From assembly GCA_046726955.1 (NCBI GenBank), contig JBKPBQ010000547.1, positions 1 to 6,720 on the forward strand: 6,720 nucleotides of DNA, read 5' to 3'. Positions 1 to 5,900 of this stretch are shown in pieces; position 1 is the stretch's first letter; every line of letters begins with the position of its first letter. The position numbers were made by a program, and so were the translations under genes. Source of the DNA: CAVPGH01 sp046726955 (GTDB lineage Bacteria; Acidobacteriota; Vicinamibacteria; Fen-336). The notes under the pieces were generated by a model. It did not search any database, was not told the origin of the DNA, and saw only the letters and a program-made list of their open reading frames with translations.

Positions 1-75
1 TACCGCCAGGCGGTGACCGCCGCGGGCACGGGCTGCATGGCCGCCATCGACGCGGAGAGATTCCTGTCTCATTGA
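1..75 (+). CDS. trxB: Thioredoxin reductase, C-terminal end (partial)
   Basis: This is the last 24 codons of a gene that begins left of the window; frame 1 ends at TGA 73-75. The peptide begins [20 protein letters not shown] and ends FLSH. It closely matches the conserved C-terminus of bacterial thioredoxin reductase (E. coli TrxB has [20 protein letters not shown]), the segment that closes the FAD-binding domain. The enzyme is a cytoplasmic NADPH-dependent flavoprotein that reduces thioredoxin. The redox-active CxxC, the NADPH domain and most of the FAD domain lie outside and cannot be checked. The stop codon overlaps the TTG start of the next gene, suggesting one transcript and translational coupling. 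Related pyridine nucleotide-disulphide oxidoreductases share part of this ending, but TrxB is much the best fit. Confidence 0.9.
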   Translation, partial: [24 protein letters not shown]

Positions 76-1274
76 AGATACTGTTCCTCGCCCCCCAGCC
101 GTTCTTCGAGGTGCGGGGAACGCCGCTCGCCGTCCTCCACATGGTGCGGGCCCTCGCCGAGATGGGCCACGAGGTCGACCTCCTCACTTTTCCCCAGGGA
201 AGCGACGAGCCGGTGCGGGGCGTGCGGCACCTGCGCAGCCTGTCCCTCCCGGTGGGACGCGTGAAGGCGGGTCCTTCCGTCGCGAAGATTGTGCTGGACG
301 TTCCGTTCATGGCCGAAGCCGCTTGGCGCATGGCGACCCGACGCTACGACGTGGTGCACGCGGTCGAGGAGTCGGCGCACCTCGCAGCTCCTCTCGCCCG
401 AATGCTCCGTCTGCCGCTCGTGGCCGACGTCGACTCGTCGATCCCCGACCAGCTCCGCTACTCCGGCTTCGCCGCCGACGGCTCGCCGCTCGTCCGCCTC
501 GCCGAGTTGCTCGAGGGATACGCCCTCAACTCCGCCGCCGCCGTCGTCACGGTGTGCTCGAGCCTGACGGACGCCGTCCGAGCCCGCGCGCCGCGGGCGC
601 GTGTCTTCCAGGTCGAGGATCCCCCGCTCGTGGACGACCCGCCCTCGCGCGACACGCCGGAGGCGATCGCGCTGCGGCGCGAGCTCGGCCTGCGGGCCAT
701 GCCGGTCGTCCTCTACTCCGGGAACTTCGAGCCGTATCAGGGGGTCGAGCGGTTGCTGGAGGCGGCACCCCTCGTGCGGACCGCGCAGTTCCTGTTCATG
801 GGAGGAGAGCCCGAGCAGGTCGCGACGCTGCGCGAGCGCGCGCTCGCCCTGGGATCGGGCGAGCGCTGCTTCTTCTCGGGCAAGCGGCCGCCCTACGAGC
901 TGCCCGCGTTCCTCGCCCTCGCCGACGTCCTCGCCTCCCCGCGCATCCAGGGCGAGAACACGCCGTTCAAGGTCTTCACCTATCTCGCCTCCGGCAAGCC
1001 GCTGGTGGCCACGCGCATCCCCACCCACACGCAGCTGCTCGACGACTCGCTGGCGTTCCTCGTCGAGCCGACTGCCGAGGGACTCGCGGGGGGCATTCGC
1101 CAGGCGCTCGAGCAGCCCGCGGAGGCGCGCTTGCGAGCCGACCGGGGCCGGGCCTTGATCGAGCGCGAGTACAGCTTAGCGCGCTATCGCGAGAAGGTGG
1201 CCGCGGCCTATGCGGCGATCGAAGCCGTCGCGAGCTACGCCCAGACCCGGTCTGGAGCCGGCAGCTCCCGGTAG
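72..1274 (+). CDS. Glycosyltransferase, GT4-type (GT-B fold)
   Basis: A 400-residue protein, a normal length for GT-B glycosyltransferases that move a sugar from a nucleotide-sugar donor to a lipid, polysaccharide or small-molecule acceptor. The N-terminal Rossmann half opens with KILFLAPQPFFEVRGTPLAV, the glycine-containing loop of these enzymes, followed by helix and strand (ALAEMGHEVDLLTF). The C-terminal donor half begins near residue 211 (VVLYSGNFEPYQGVERLLEA) and holds the nucleotide-sugar site around residues 294-315 (GENTPFKVFTYLASGKPLVA). In the E-x7-E motif the first Glu is E295 but the second position is Thr303. There is no signal peptide or membrane helix, so it is probably cytosolic or peripheral at the inner membrane. 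The start is TTG at 72, overlapping the trxB stop in TTGA; the MKILFLAP start fits the family and supports it. Donor and acceptor cannot be read from sequence. Neighbours do not show an O-antigen or exopolysaccharide cluster. Confidence 0.88.
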   Translation: MKILFLAPQPFFEVRGTPLAVLHMVRALAEMGHEVDLLTFPQGSDEPVRGVRHLRSLSLPVGRVKAGPSVAKIVLDVPFMAEAAWRMATRRYDVVHAVEESAHLAAPLARMLRLPLVADVDSSIPDQLRYSGFAADGSPLVRLAELLEGYALNSAAAVVTVCSSLTDAVRARAPRARVFQVEDPPLVDDPPSRDTPEAIALRRELGLRAMPVVLYSGNFEPYQGVERLLEAAPLVRTAQFLFMGGEPEQVATLRERALALGSGERCFFSGKRPPYELPAFLALADVLASPRIQGENTPFKVFTYLASGKPLVATRIPTHTQLLDDSLAFLVEPTAEGLAGGIRQALEQPAEARLRADRGRALIEREYSLARYREKVAAAYAAIEAVASYAQTRSGAGSSR

Positions 1275-1280
1275 CTCGCT

Positions 1281-1318
1281 GTCCGCTGCCGGACACCGGC
1301 GTTCACCTGCGAACGCCG
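1281..1318 (+). terminator. Two adjacent hairpins after the glycosyltransferase gene
   Basis: Two perfect inverted repeats lie 6 to 44 bp after the glycosyltransferase stop. The first is GTCCG-CTGC-CGGAC (1281-1294). The second is CGGCGTTC-ACCTGC-GAACGCCG (1297-1318), an 8-bp stem with a 6-nt loop. No T-run follows, so this is not a classical intrinsic terminator; U-less hairpins have been proposed as terminators in GC-rich bacteria. The second dyad could instead be a protein-binding site: its centre is about 97 bp before the transcription start predicted from the sigma-54 element at 1379-1394, the distance at which enhancer-binding activators commonly sit. Both readings are inference. Confidence 0.35.
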
Positions 1319-1329
1319 ACGCGGGACAC

Positions 1330-1339
1330 GCCGATCGGC
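1330..1339. repeat. 10-bp perfect palindrome GCCGATCGGC
   Basis: GCCGATCGGC reads the same on both strands. It lies between the hairpins at 1281-1318 and the sigma-54-like element at 1379-1394. It may be part of an operator or activator site, but palindromes of this size arise readily in GC-rich DNA. Confidence 0.3.
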
Positions 1340-1378
1340 AAGCCCCTGCATCTGCGTCCTTTGCGGGGATGCTTTGCC

Positions 1379-1394
1379 TGGCACGCAGGGTGCT
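1379..1394 (+). promoter_or_regulatory. Candidate sigma-54 (RpoN) -24/-12 promoter
   Basis: The sequence TGGCACGCAGGGTGCT matches the sigma-54 consensus TGGCACR-N4-TTGCW at every defined position except the first T of TTGC, which is G. The diagnostic GG (1380-1381) and GC (1392-1393) are separated by exactly 10 bp. A start about 12 bp past the GC falls near 1405 and leaves a 25-nt leader containing the Shine-Dalgarno sequence of the permease gene. Sigma-54 promoters are strictly dependent on AAA+ activators bound upstream; dyads at 1297-1318 and 1330-1339 are candidate sites. No rpoN or activator gene is visible here. A longer inverted repeat, CCCTGC (1344-1349) with GCAGGG (1385-1390), overlaps the element. 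Confidence 0.5.
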
Positions 1395-1419
1395 CCAAGC
1401 GTTAGAACGACGAAGATGC

Positions 1420-1424
1420 GAGGG
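1420..1424 (+). promoter_or_regulatory. Shine-Dalgarno site of the permease gene
   Basis: GAGGG lies 5 nt before ATG 1430 and supports this start, which also gives the family-typical N-terminus. Confidence 0.65.
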
Positions 1425-1429
1425 TAGAC

Positions 1430-3940
1430 ATGGACGACATCGGGCAGGACTTCCGCTTCGCGCTCCGCGCGCTCGCCAAGAACCCCGGCTTCACGATCGT
1501 GGTGGTCTTGACGCTCGCCCTCGGCATCGGCGCCAACACCGCGATCTTCAGCCTCATGGACCAGATCCTTCTCCGGCTCCTGCCCGTGAGGGACCCTGAG
1601 CGGCTCGTCCTCCTGAGCGGCCCCGGGGCCTATTCCGGCATGTCGAGCAGCCACAGCGAGACGATCGACTCCTTCTCGCATCCCATGTTCGAGGGCCTCC
1701 GGGACAAGAACAGCGTCTTCGACGGCGTCCTCGCCGAGTACTCGACGGCTGTGCATCTCACCGTGGGCAAGGACACGGAGAACGTTCGCGGCGATCTCGT
1801 CTCTGGCAATTTCTTCGAAGTCCTCGGGCTCGCCCCGGCCGCGGGCCGGCTCTTCACGGCGGCCGACGACAAGACGCCGGGGGGACATCCCGTGGTCGTG
1901 CTGAGCCACGCGTACTGGACGCGGCGGTTCGGCGGAGCGGCGAGCGCCGTCGGTCAGACGGTGAGCGTGAACAACGAGCCCATGACGATCGTGGGGGTCG
2001 CCCCCCGCGGCTTCCACGGAGTCGAGATCGCCGAGCCCGTCGACGTCTTCGTCCCCATCATGATGCAGGCCTCCGTGGTCCCCACCTGGCCCCGCCTCCT
2101 CGGCGACTGGCGCGCGCGGTGGCTCGTCGTGTTCGCGCGGCTCAAGGACGGCGTCACGGTCGCCCAGGCGAAGGCGAGCGCGGACGTGCTCTATCGCCAG
2201 CTCCTCGAGGAGGACTTCAAGACGATCAAGGCGCCGTCGGAGCGGCTGCGCACGCGGTTCTTACAGAAGACGCTCGATTTCCTTCCCGGCGGCCGCGGCA
2301 CGTCTCCCTTCCGCGACAGCTCGAAGACGCCGCTGCTCGTCCTCATGGGGATGGTCGGCCTCGTGCTCCTCATCGCCTGCGCTAACGTGGCCAACCTGCT
2401 GCTCGCCCGCGCCTCCTCGCGGCAGAAGGAGGTCGCGCTGCGGCTCGCCCTCGGGGCCAGCCGCGGCCGGCTCATGCGTCAGCTCCTCGTGGAGAGCCTG
2501 CTCCTCTCCGCGCTCGGCGGCCTCGTGGGCATGGTCTTCGCGGCCTGGACCGGCGACTTCCTGCTGCGCGCCCTGCCCTTCGAGGAAGCGACGCGCGTCT
2601 TCACGTCGGAGCCCGACCTGCGCGTGGGCCTGTTCGCGCTCGGCCTTTCCGTCGCCACGGGGCTTCTCTTCGGCCTCGCTCCCGCGCTGCAGGCCACGCG
2701 GCCGCAGGTCTTTCCCACGCTCAAGAACGAGACGACGTCGGTCGCCTCGAGCGGCGCGCCCGTCCGCTTCCGCAAGGGTCTGGTGGTCGCGCAGATCGCC
2801 CTCTCGCTGCTCCTCCTCATCGGGGCCGGACTCTTTGCGCGCAGCCTCGCGAACCTCCGCGGGCTGAATCCCGGGTTCGTTCCCGAGAACCTGCTCACCT
2901 TCTCGCTCGATCCCGCACTCAACGGCTACTCCGTGGAGCGGCGCCTCGCCGTCCTGAAGGAGATCCAGGAGGACATCGCCGCCGAGCCCGGGGTCACGGC
3001 GGCTTCTCTGGCCGCCGAACCCCTCATGACCAACAGCAACTCGAGCAGCACGATCCACGTCGAGGGCTACGCCGCCAAAGACGACGAGGACATGAACCCG
3101 AACTTCAACAAGGTGGGCCCGGCCTTCTTCGAGACGATGGGCATCACGCGCGTGGCGGGTCGGGAGTTCACGGACGCCGATGGTGCCGAGGCGCCCAAGG
3201 TGGCGGTGGTAAACGAGACGTTCGCCCGGTACTTCTTCGGCGACAAGGACCCGGTGGGCCGCCGCTTCGGGCTGGGCCGGCGCGGCAAGGAGGGCAACGA
3301 GATCACGATCGTGGGGCTCGTCCGCGACGGAAAGACGAGCTCCCTGCGCGAGAAGCCGCTGCGCTTCGTATACGTGCCGTATCCGCAGGACGAGCGGGTG
3401 GGGCAGATGACGTTCTATGTGCGCTCGACGCTCGATTCCACGGTGCTCGCCCGGCGGATGCGCGCGGTGATCTCGCGCGTCGACACGACGCTGCCCGTGA
3501 CCGACCTCAAGACCATGCCCGCGCAGATCCGCGAGTCGCTGTTCGTGGAACGGCTGGTGGCGGGGCTCGCCGCCGCGTTCGGCTTCGTGGCCATGGCCCT
3601 CGCCGGCATCGGCCTCTACGGTGTGATGAGCTACGCCGTCTCCCTGCGGACGCGCGAGATCGGCATCCGCGTCGCCCTCGGCGCGGAGCGTCGCACCGTC
3701 CTCGCCATGGTGCTCGAGGAGGTGGCGATCCTCACCGTGATCGGTGTCGCGATCGGGCTTCCCGTGGGCTACGGCCTGGCCCGGCTCGTGGAATCGCAGC
3801 TCTTCGGGATCGCGGCGTGGGATCCCTTCACGCTCGCCGCGGCCACGGCGACCCTCGTGACCGCGGCTCTCCTGGCCGGATACCTTCCCGCGGCGCGGGC
3901 GACGCGCGTCGATCCGGTAGTCGCGCTGCGCTACGAGTAG
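1430..3940 (+). CDS. Duplicated orphan ABC permease (ADOP/MacB-FtsX type)
   Basis: An 836-residue inner-membrane protein made of two MacB-like halves fused in tandem. Half one has TM1 at about 21-43, a large periplasmic domain (about 50-295) and TMs near 301-325, 355-378 and 399-423. Half two repeats this: TM 450-473, periplasmic domain about 475-705, TMs near 710-737, 765-785 and 800-822. Hallmarks are LTLALGIGANTAIFSLMD after TM1 and the paired cytoplasmic coupling motifs EVALRLALGA and EIGIRVALGA, where MacB-type permeases contact their ATPase. The ending (ATRVDPVVALRYE) is typical of the acidobacterial duplicated orphan permease family. MacB relatives are mechanotransmission transporters for lipoproteins, toxins or drugs; the substrates of orphan members are unknown. 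No ABC ATPase gene lies beside it. The next gene starts 7 bp after its stop, implying co-transcription, perhaps from the sigma-54-like element. The frame is intact. Confidence 0.93.
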   Translation: MDDIGQDFRFALRALAKNPGFTIVVVLTLALGIGANTAIFSLMDQILLRLLPVRDPERLVLLSGPGAYSGMSSSHSETIDSFSHPMFEGLRDKNSVFDGVLAEYSTAVHLTVGKDTENVRGDLVSGNFFEVLGLAPAAGRLFTAADDKTPGGHPVVVLSHAYWTRRFGGAASAVGQTVSVNNEPMTIVGVAPRGFHGVEIAEPVDVFVPIMMQASVVPTWPRLLGDWRARWLVVFARLKDGVTVAQAKASADVLYRQLLEEDFKTIKAPSERLRTRFLQKTLDFLPGGRGTSPFRDSSKTPLLVLMGMVGLVLLIACANVANLLLARASSRQKEVALRLALGASRGRLMRQLLVESLLLSALGGLVGMVFAAWTGDFLLRALPFEEATRVFTSEPDLRVGLFALGLSVATGLLFGLAPALQATRPQVFPTLKNETTSVASSGAPVRFRKGLVVAQIALSLLLLIGAGLFARSLANLRGLNPGFVPENLLTFSLDPALNGYSVERRLAVLKEIQEDIAAEPGVTAASLAAEPLMTNSNSSSTIHVEGYAAKDDEDMNPNFNKVGPAFFETMGITRVAGREFTDADGAEAPKVAVVNETFARYFFGDKDPVGRRFGLGRRGKEGNEITIVGLVRDGKTSSLREKPLRFVYVPYPQDERVGQMTFYVRSTLDSTVLARRMRAVISRVDTTLPVTDLKTMPAQIRESLFVERLVAGLAAAFGFVAMALAGIGLYGVMSYAVSLRTREIGIRVALGAERRTVLAMVLEEVAILTVIGVAIGLPVGYGLARLVESQLFGIAAWDPFTLAAATATLVTAALLAGYLPAARATRVDPVVALRYE

Positions 3941-3947
3941 CGCGCGC

Positions 3948-4703
3948 GTGCGGCGGCTGGCGCTTCTCGCAGTGCTGGCCGCTGGCCTGTCCGCGCCAGC
4001 GCGAGCGCAGGTCTCCGTGACCTACCTCGCGAACGAAGGCGTCCTCGTCGAAGGCGGCGGCGCGCGGATCCTCATCGACGCCCTCTTCCGAGACAGCATG
4101 GATCCCTACGCGCGCCACCCGCGCGACGTGCTGGAGCAGCTCGAGACGGGCGCCAGGCCCTACGACGGCATCGCGCTCGCCCTGGCCACGCACTTCCACC
4201 TCGACCACTGGGACGCGGGCGCGGTGACGCGCTTCCTGCGCACGCACCCGGCCGCTCTCTTCGCGTCGACCGAGCACGGCACGGCCATGATGCCGTACGA
4301 CGTACGAGACCGTGCCCGGAACCTGTGGCCGGCGAGCGGCGGAACGTCGTCGCTCGACGTCGCGGGTGTGAAGGTCACCGCATTTCCGTTGAAGCACGGC
4401 GCCACGCAGAACCTCGGCTACCGCCTCGAGCTGGCCGGCCGGAAGCTCGTCCATCTGGGCGACGCGGACCCGTCGGAGGAGAACTTCCGGACGCTGACCA
4501 CCGCGGGGAACGTCGACGTGGCGCTCGTGCCGTTCTGGTGGCTCGTGAACGAGAAAGCAGTGTCCTTCCTCAAGACGACCTGGAAGCCCGCGGGCGTCGT
4601 CGTCTTCCATTTCGGCACGACGGATCTCGATTCAGTGGCCAACGTGGAGCGGACTCTGCCCCAGGTGTGGGCCGCCACTCGCCCGGAATCGCGAAAGTAC
4701 TGA
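3948..4703 (+). CDS. Exported metallo-beta-lactamase-fold hydrolase (UlaG-like)
   Basis: A 251-residue protein with a Sec-type signal peptide (MRR, hydrophobic core, then ARA|Q cut after residue 20), so the mature enzyme of about 231 residues is probably periplasmic or secreted. A complete dinuclear metal site can be read: H82-x-H84-x-D86-H87 (THFHLDHWD), H150 (PLKHG), D172 (LGDAD) and H221 (FHFG). The compact layout resembles the UlaG-like, beta-lactamase superfamily-2 hydrolases. Those act on phosphoesters, lactones or related esters; the substrate here cannot be told. It starts at GTG only 7 bp after the permease stop, with no clear Shine-Dalgarno site, so translation probably depends on coupling. 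The signal peptide confirms this start. A true beta-lactamase is unlikely, since the family is mostly other hydrolases. Confidence 0.85.
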   Translation: MRRLALLAVLAAGLSAPARAQVSVTYLANEGVLVEGGGARILIDALFRDSMDPYARHPRDVLEQLETGARPYDGIALALATHFHLDHWDAGAVTRFLRTHPAALFASTEHGTAMMPYDVRDRARNLWPASGGTSSLDVAGVKVTAFPLKHGATQNLGYRLELAGRKLVHLGDADPSEENFRTLTTAGNVDVALVPFWWLVNEKAVSFLKTTWKPAGVVVFHFGTTDLDSVANVERTLPQVWAATRPESRKY

Positions 4704-4712
4704 CGGACGAAG

Positions 4713-4739
4713 CAGCGCACCCTCAGCGCAAACCCGCTG
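4713..4739. repeat. CAGCGCA direct repeat and small hairpin
   Basis: CAGCGCA occurs at 4713-4719 and again at 4724-4730, offset by 11 bp, about one helical turn. The second copy also forms a 5-bp hairpin, CAGCG (4724-4728) with CGCTG (4735-4739), just after the first hydrolase gene. No T-run follows. It may be a weak terminator, a regulator site or chance. Confidence 0.2.
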
Positions 4740-4782
4740 GCTGCGTCGCGGGAGCTCTGTATCGTGGCGCCCTGAGGACGAG

Positions 4783-4811
4783 GGCCGCGCGGCCGCGACC
4801 GCGACTATGAT
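4783..4811 (+). promoter_or_regulatory. Candidate promoter with a palindrome over the -35 region
   Basis: TATGAT at 4806-4811 differs from the -10 consensus TATAAT at one base and is one of few AT-rich hexamers in this gap. The place where a -35 box would sit (about 4783-4788) has no TTGACA-like sequence. Instead it begins a perfect 12-bp palindrome, GGCCGCGCGGCC (4783-4794). A start near 4818 would give a leader of about 24 nt. The arrangement would suit an activator- or repressor-controlled promoter for the second hydrolase, but GC-only palindromes are common in such DNA. Confidence 0.3.
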
Positions 4812-4829
4812 GGGCGCCTCGACAGGGTC

Positions 4830-4836
4830 AGGAGGG
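4830..4836 (+). promoter_or_regulatory. Strong Shine-Dalgarno site of the second hydrolase gene
   Basis: AGGAGGG lies 5 nt before ATG 4842. It is the strongest ribosome-binding site in the window and fixes this start. It contrasts with the unsupported GTG start of the upstream hydrolase. Confidence 0.8.
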
Positions 4837-4841
4837 TTGCC

Positions 4842-5852
4842 ATGAGGCGCGCACAGGCGGCATTCGCGGCGCTCGTGTTCCTGGGGGCGGCGGGTTCGGC
4901 GCGCGGGCAGGTCAACGTGGCGAAGAAGCTCGCCCCCGACGTCTACTTCCACGAGGGCGACATCGAGAAGAAGGGGCACTGCAACAACGGCTGGATCGTG
5001 TTCGCGGACTACGTGCTCGTCGTGGACGCGAACTACCCCTCCGGGGCCCGCGAGATCATACCCAAGATCCGCGCGATCACGGACAAGCCGATCCGCTTCG
5101 CGTTCGACACCCACCACCACGGCGACCACGCCTACGGGAACCAGGTGTGGGTCGACGAGGGGGCGGTGCCGGTGGCGCACACCGGCGTGCTCGAGGAGAT
5201 GAAGAGGTACGAGACCGGCCTCTTCGGCGACAAGCCCGGTCGGTGGGAGGACGACGCCAAGGAGCGCGAGGACGTTCGCGGCTCGAAGCTGAAGCCGCCG
5301 ACCGTGCTCTTCCCCGACACGCTCATCTTCGACGACGGCGTTCACCGCGTGGAGCTGCGCCACCTCGGCACCGCCCATACGCACGGCGACGGCTTCGCCT
5401 GGCTGCCCAAGGAGAAGATCCTGTTCACCGGTGACACCTGCGTGAACGGCCCCTACAACTACGTGGGTGACGGCAACGTCGGCGAGTGGATCGGGACGCT
5501 CGATCGTGCCCGCGCCCTCGGGACACAGGTGGTCGGCCCCGGCCACGGGCCGCTCGGCGACGCGTCCGTCCTGGAAGACCAGCAGACCTACTTCAAGGAG
5601 CTCATCCGTGTCGTGAAGGCGGCTTCCGCGGGGAAGAGCGCGGCCGAGGTCCAGGCCTCCGTGGACAAGATGAAGGCGGAGCTCGTGGCGAACGCGAGGA
5701 TCACGCGCTACATCGGCCGGGAGTTCGCCGCCCAGGTAGGGAAGGTCTACAACGAGCTCACCGGCCAATCGTTCCCGGAGCGGCGCGCCGAGCTGGAGGC
5801 CGAGCGCCGGCACGCAGCCTCCCACCACGGGGATGCAGGCGAGGACGAGTAA
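4842..5852 (+). CDS. Exported metallo-beta-lactamase-fold hydrolase (glyoxalase II-like site)
   Basis: A 336-residue protein with an N-terminal signal peptide (MRR, hydrophobic stretch, ARG|Q cut near residue 22), predicted periplasmic or secreted. The metal site is complete: H91-x-H93-x-D95-H96 (THHHGDHAYGN), H179 (GTAHTHGD), D198 (FTGDT) and H235 (GPGHG). The bridging Asp198, instead of the Cys of class B1/B2 beta-lactamases, points to a dinuclear glyoxalase II/SoxH-like hydrolase rather than a B1/B2 resistance enzyme. KGHCNNGWIVF near residue 45 is a conspicuous block before the first strands. The segment beyond H235 (about 100 residues) is mainly helical and ends in a charged, His-rich tail (RRHAASHHGDAGEDE). 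It is only distantly similar to the preceding hydrolase, sharing fold and export but not length or layout, so this is not a recent duplication. It has its own ribosome-binding site and probably its own promoter. Substrate unknown. Confidence 0.88.
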   Translation: MRRAQAAFAALVFLGAAGSARGQVNVAKKLAPDVYFHEGDIEKKGHCNNGWIVFADYVLVVDANYPSGAREIIPKIRAITDKPIRFAFDTHHHGDHAYGNQVWVDEGAVPVAHTGVLEEMKRYETGLFGDKPGRWEDDAKEREDVRGSKLKPPTVLFPDTLIFDDGVHRVELRHLGTAHTHGDGFAWLPKEKILFTGDTCVNGPYNYVGDGNVGEWIGTLDRARALGTQVVGPGHGPLGDASVLEDQQTYFKELIRVVKAASAGKSAAEVQASVDKMKAELVANARITRYIGREFAAQVGKVYNELTGQSFPERRAELEAERRHAASHHGDAGEDE

Positions 5853-5865
5853 CCCTCACCGTGCG

Positions 5866-5894
5866 GGTGCGCCCACGCTGGCGAGGGGCGCACC
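5866..5894. terminator. Hairpin between convergent genes, possible bidirectional terminator
   Basis: GGTGCGCCC (5866-5874) and GGGCGCACC (5886-5894) form a perfect 9-bp stem with an 11-nt loop. It lies in the 48-bp gap between the second hydrolase (stop ending 5852) and the minus-strand PLD-like gene (stop 5901-5903). The position fits a terminator serving both strands. No T-run follows on either side, so any intrinsic activity would be of the U-less type. Confidence 0.5.
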
Positions 5895-5900
5895 GTCGGC

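Noticed and set aside
69..1028. Minus-strand open frame of 319 codons opposite the glycosyltransferase
   Set aside because: The product is rich in Arg, Glu, Gly and His with no motif, and the opposite strand encodes a clear GT4 enzyme.
323..1405. Plus-strand open frame of 360 codons overlapping the glycosyltransferase and the following gap
   Set aside because: It is an Arg/Ala-rich frame-shifted reading of the glycosyltransferase gene, so the 1275-1429 gap is treated as non-coding.
1235..3058. Minus-strand open frames at 1235-2017 and 2261-3058
   Set aside because: Both are antisense to the well-conserved permease and have biased composition without any domain.
4632..5828. Long open frame (398 codons) on the minus strand opposite the second hydrolase
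   Set aside because: It lies antisense to a gene with a signal peptide, a complete metal site and a strong ribosome-binding site. Its product is low-complexity and shows no recognisable domain; long antisense frames are expected in GC-rich coding DNA.
3948..5852. Either hydrolase as a beta-lactam resistance gene
   Set aside because: Both have Asp at the bridging metal position and lie in a housekeeping-like context with no mobile element. The fold alone does not indicate resistance.
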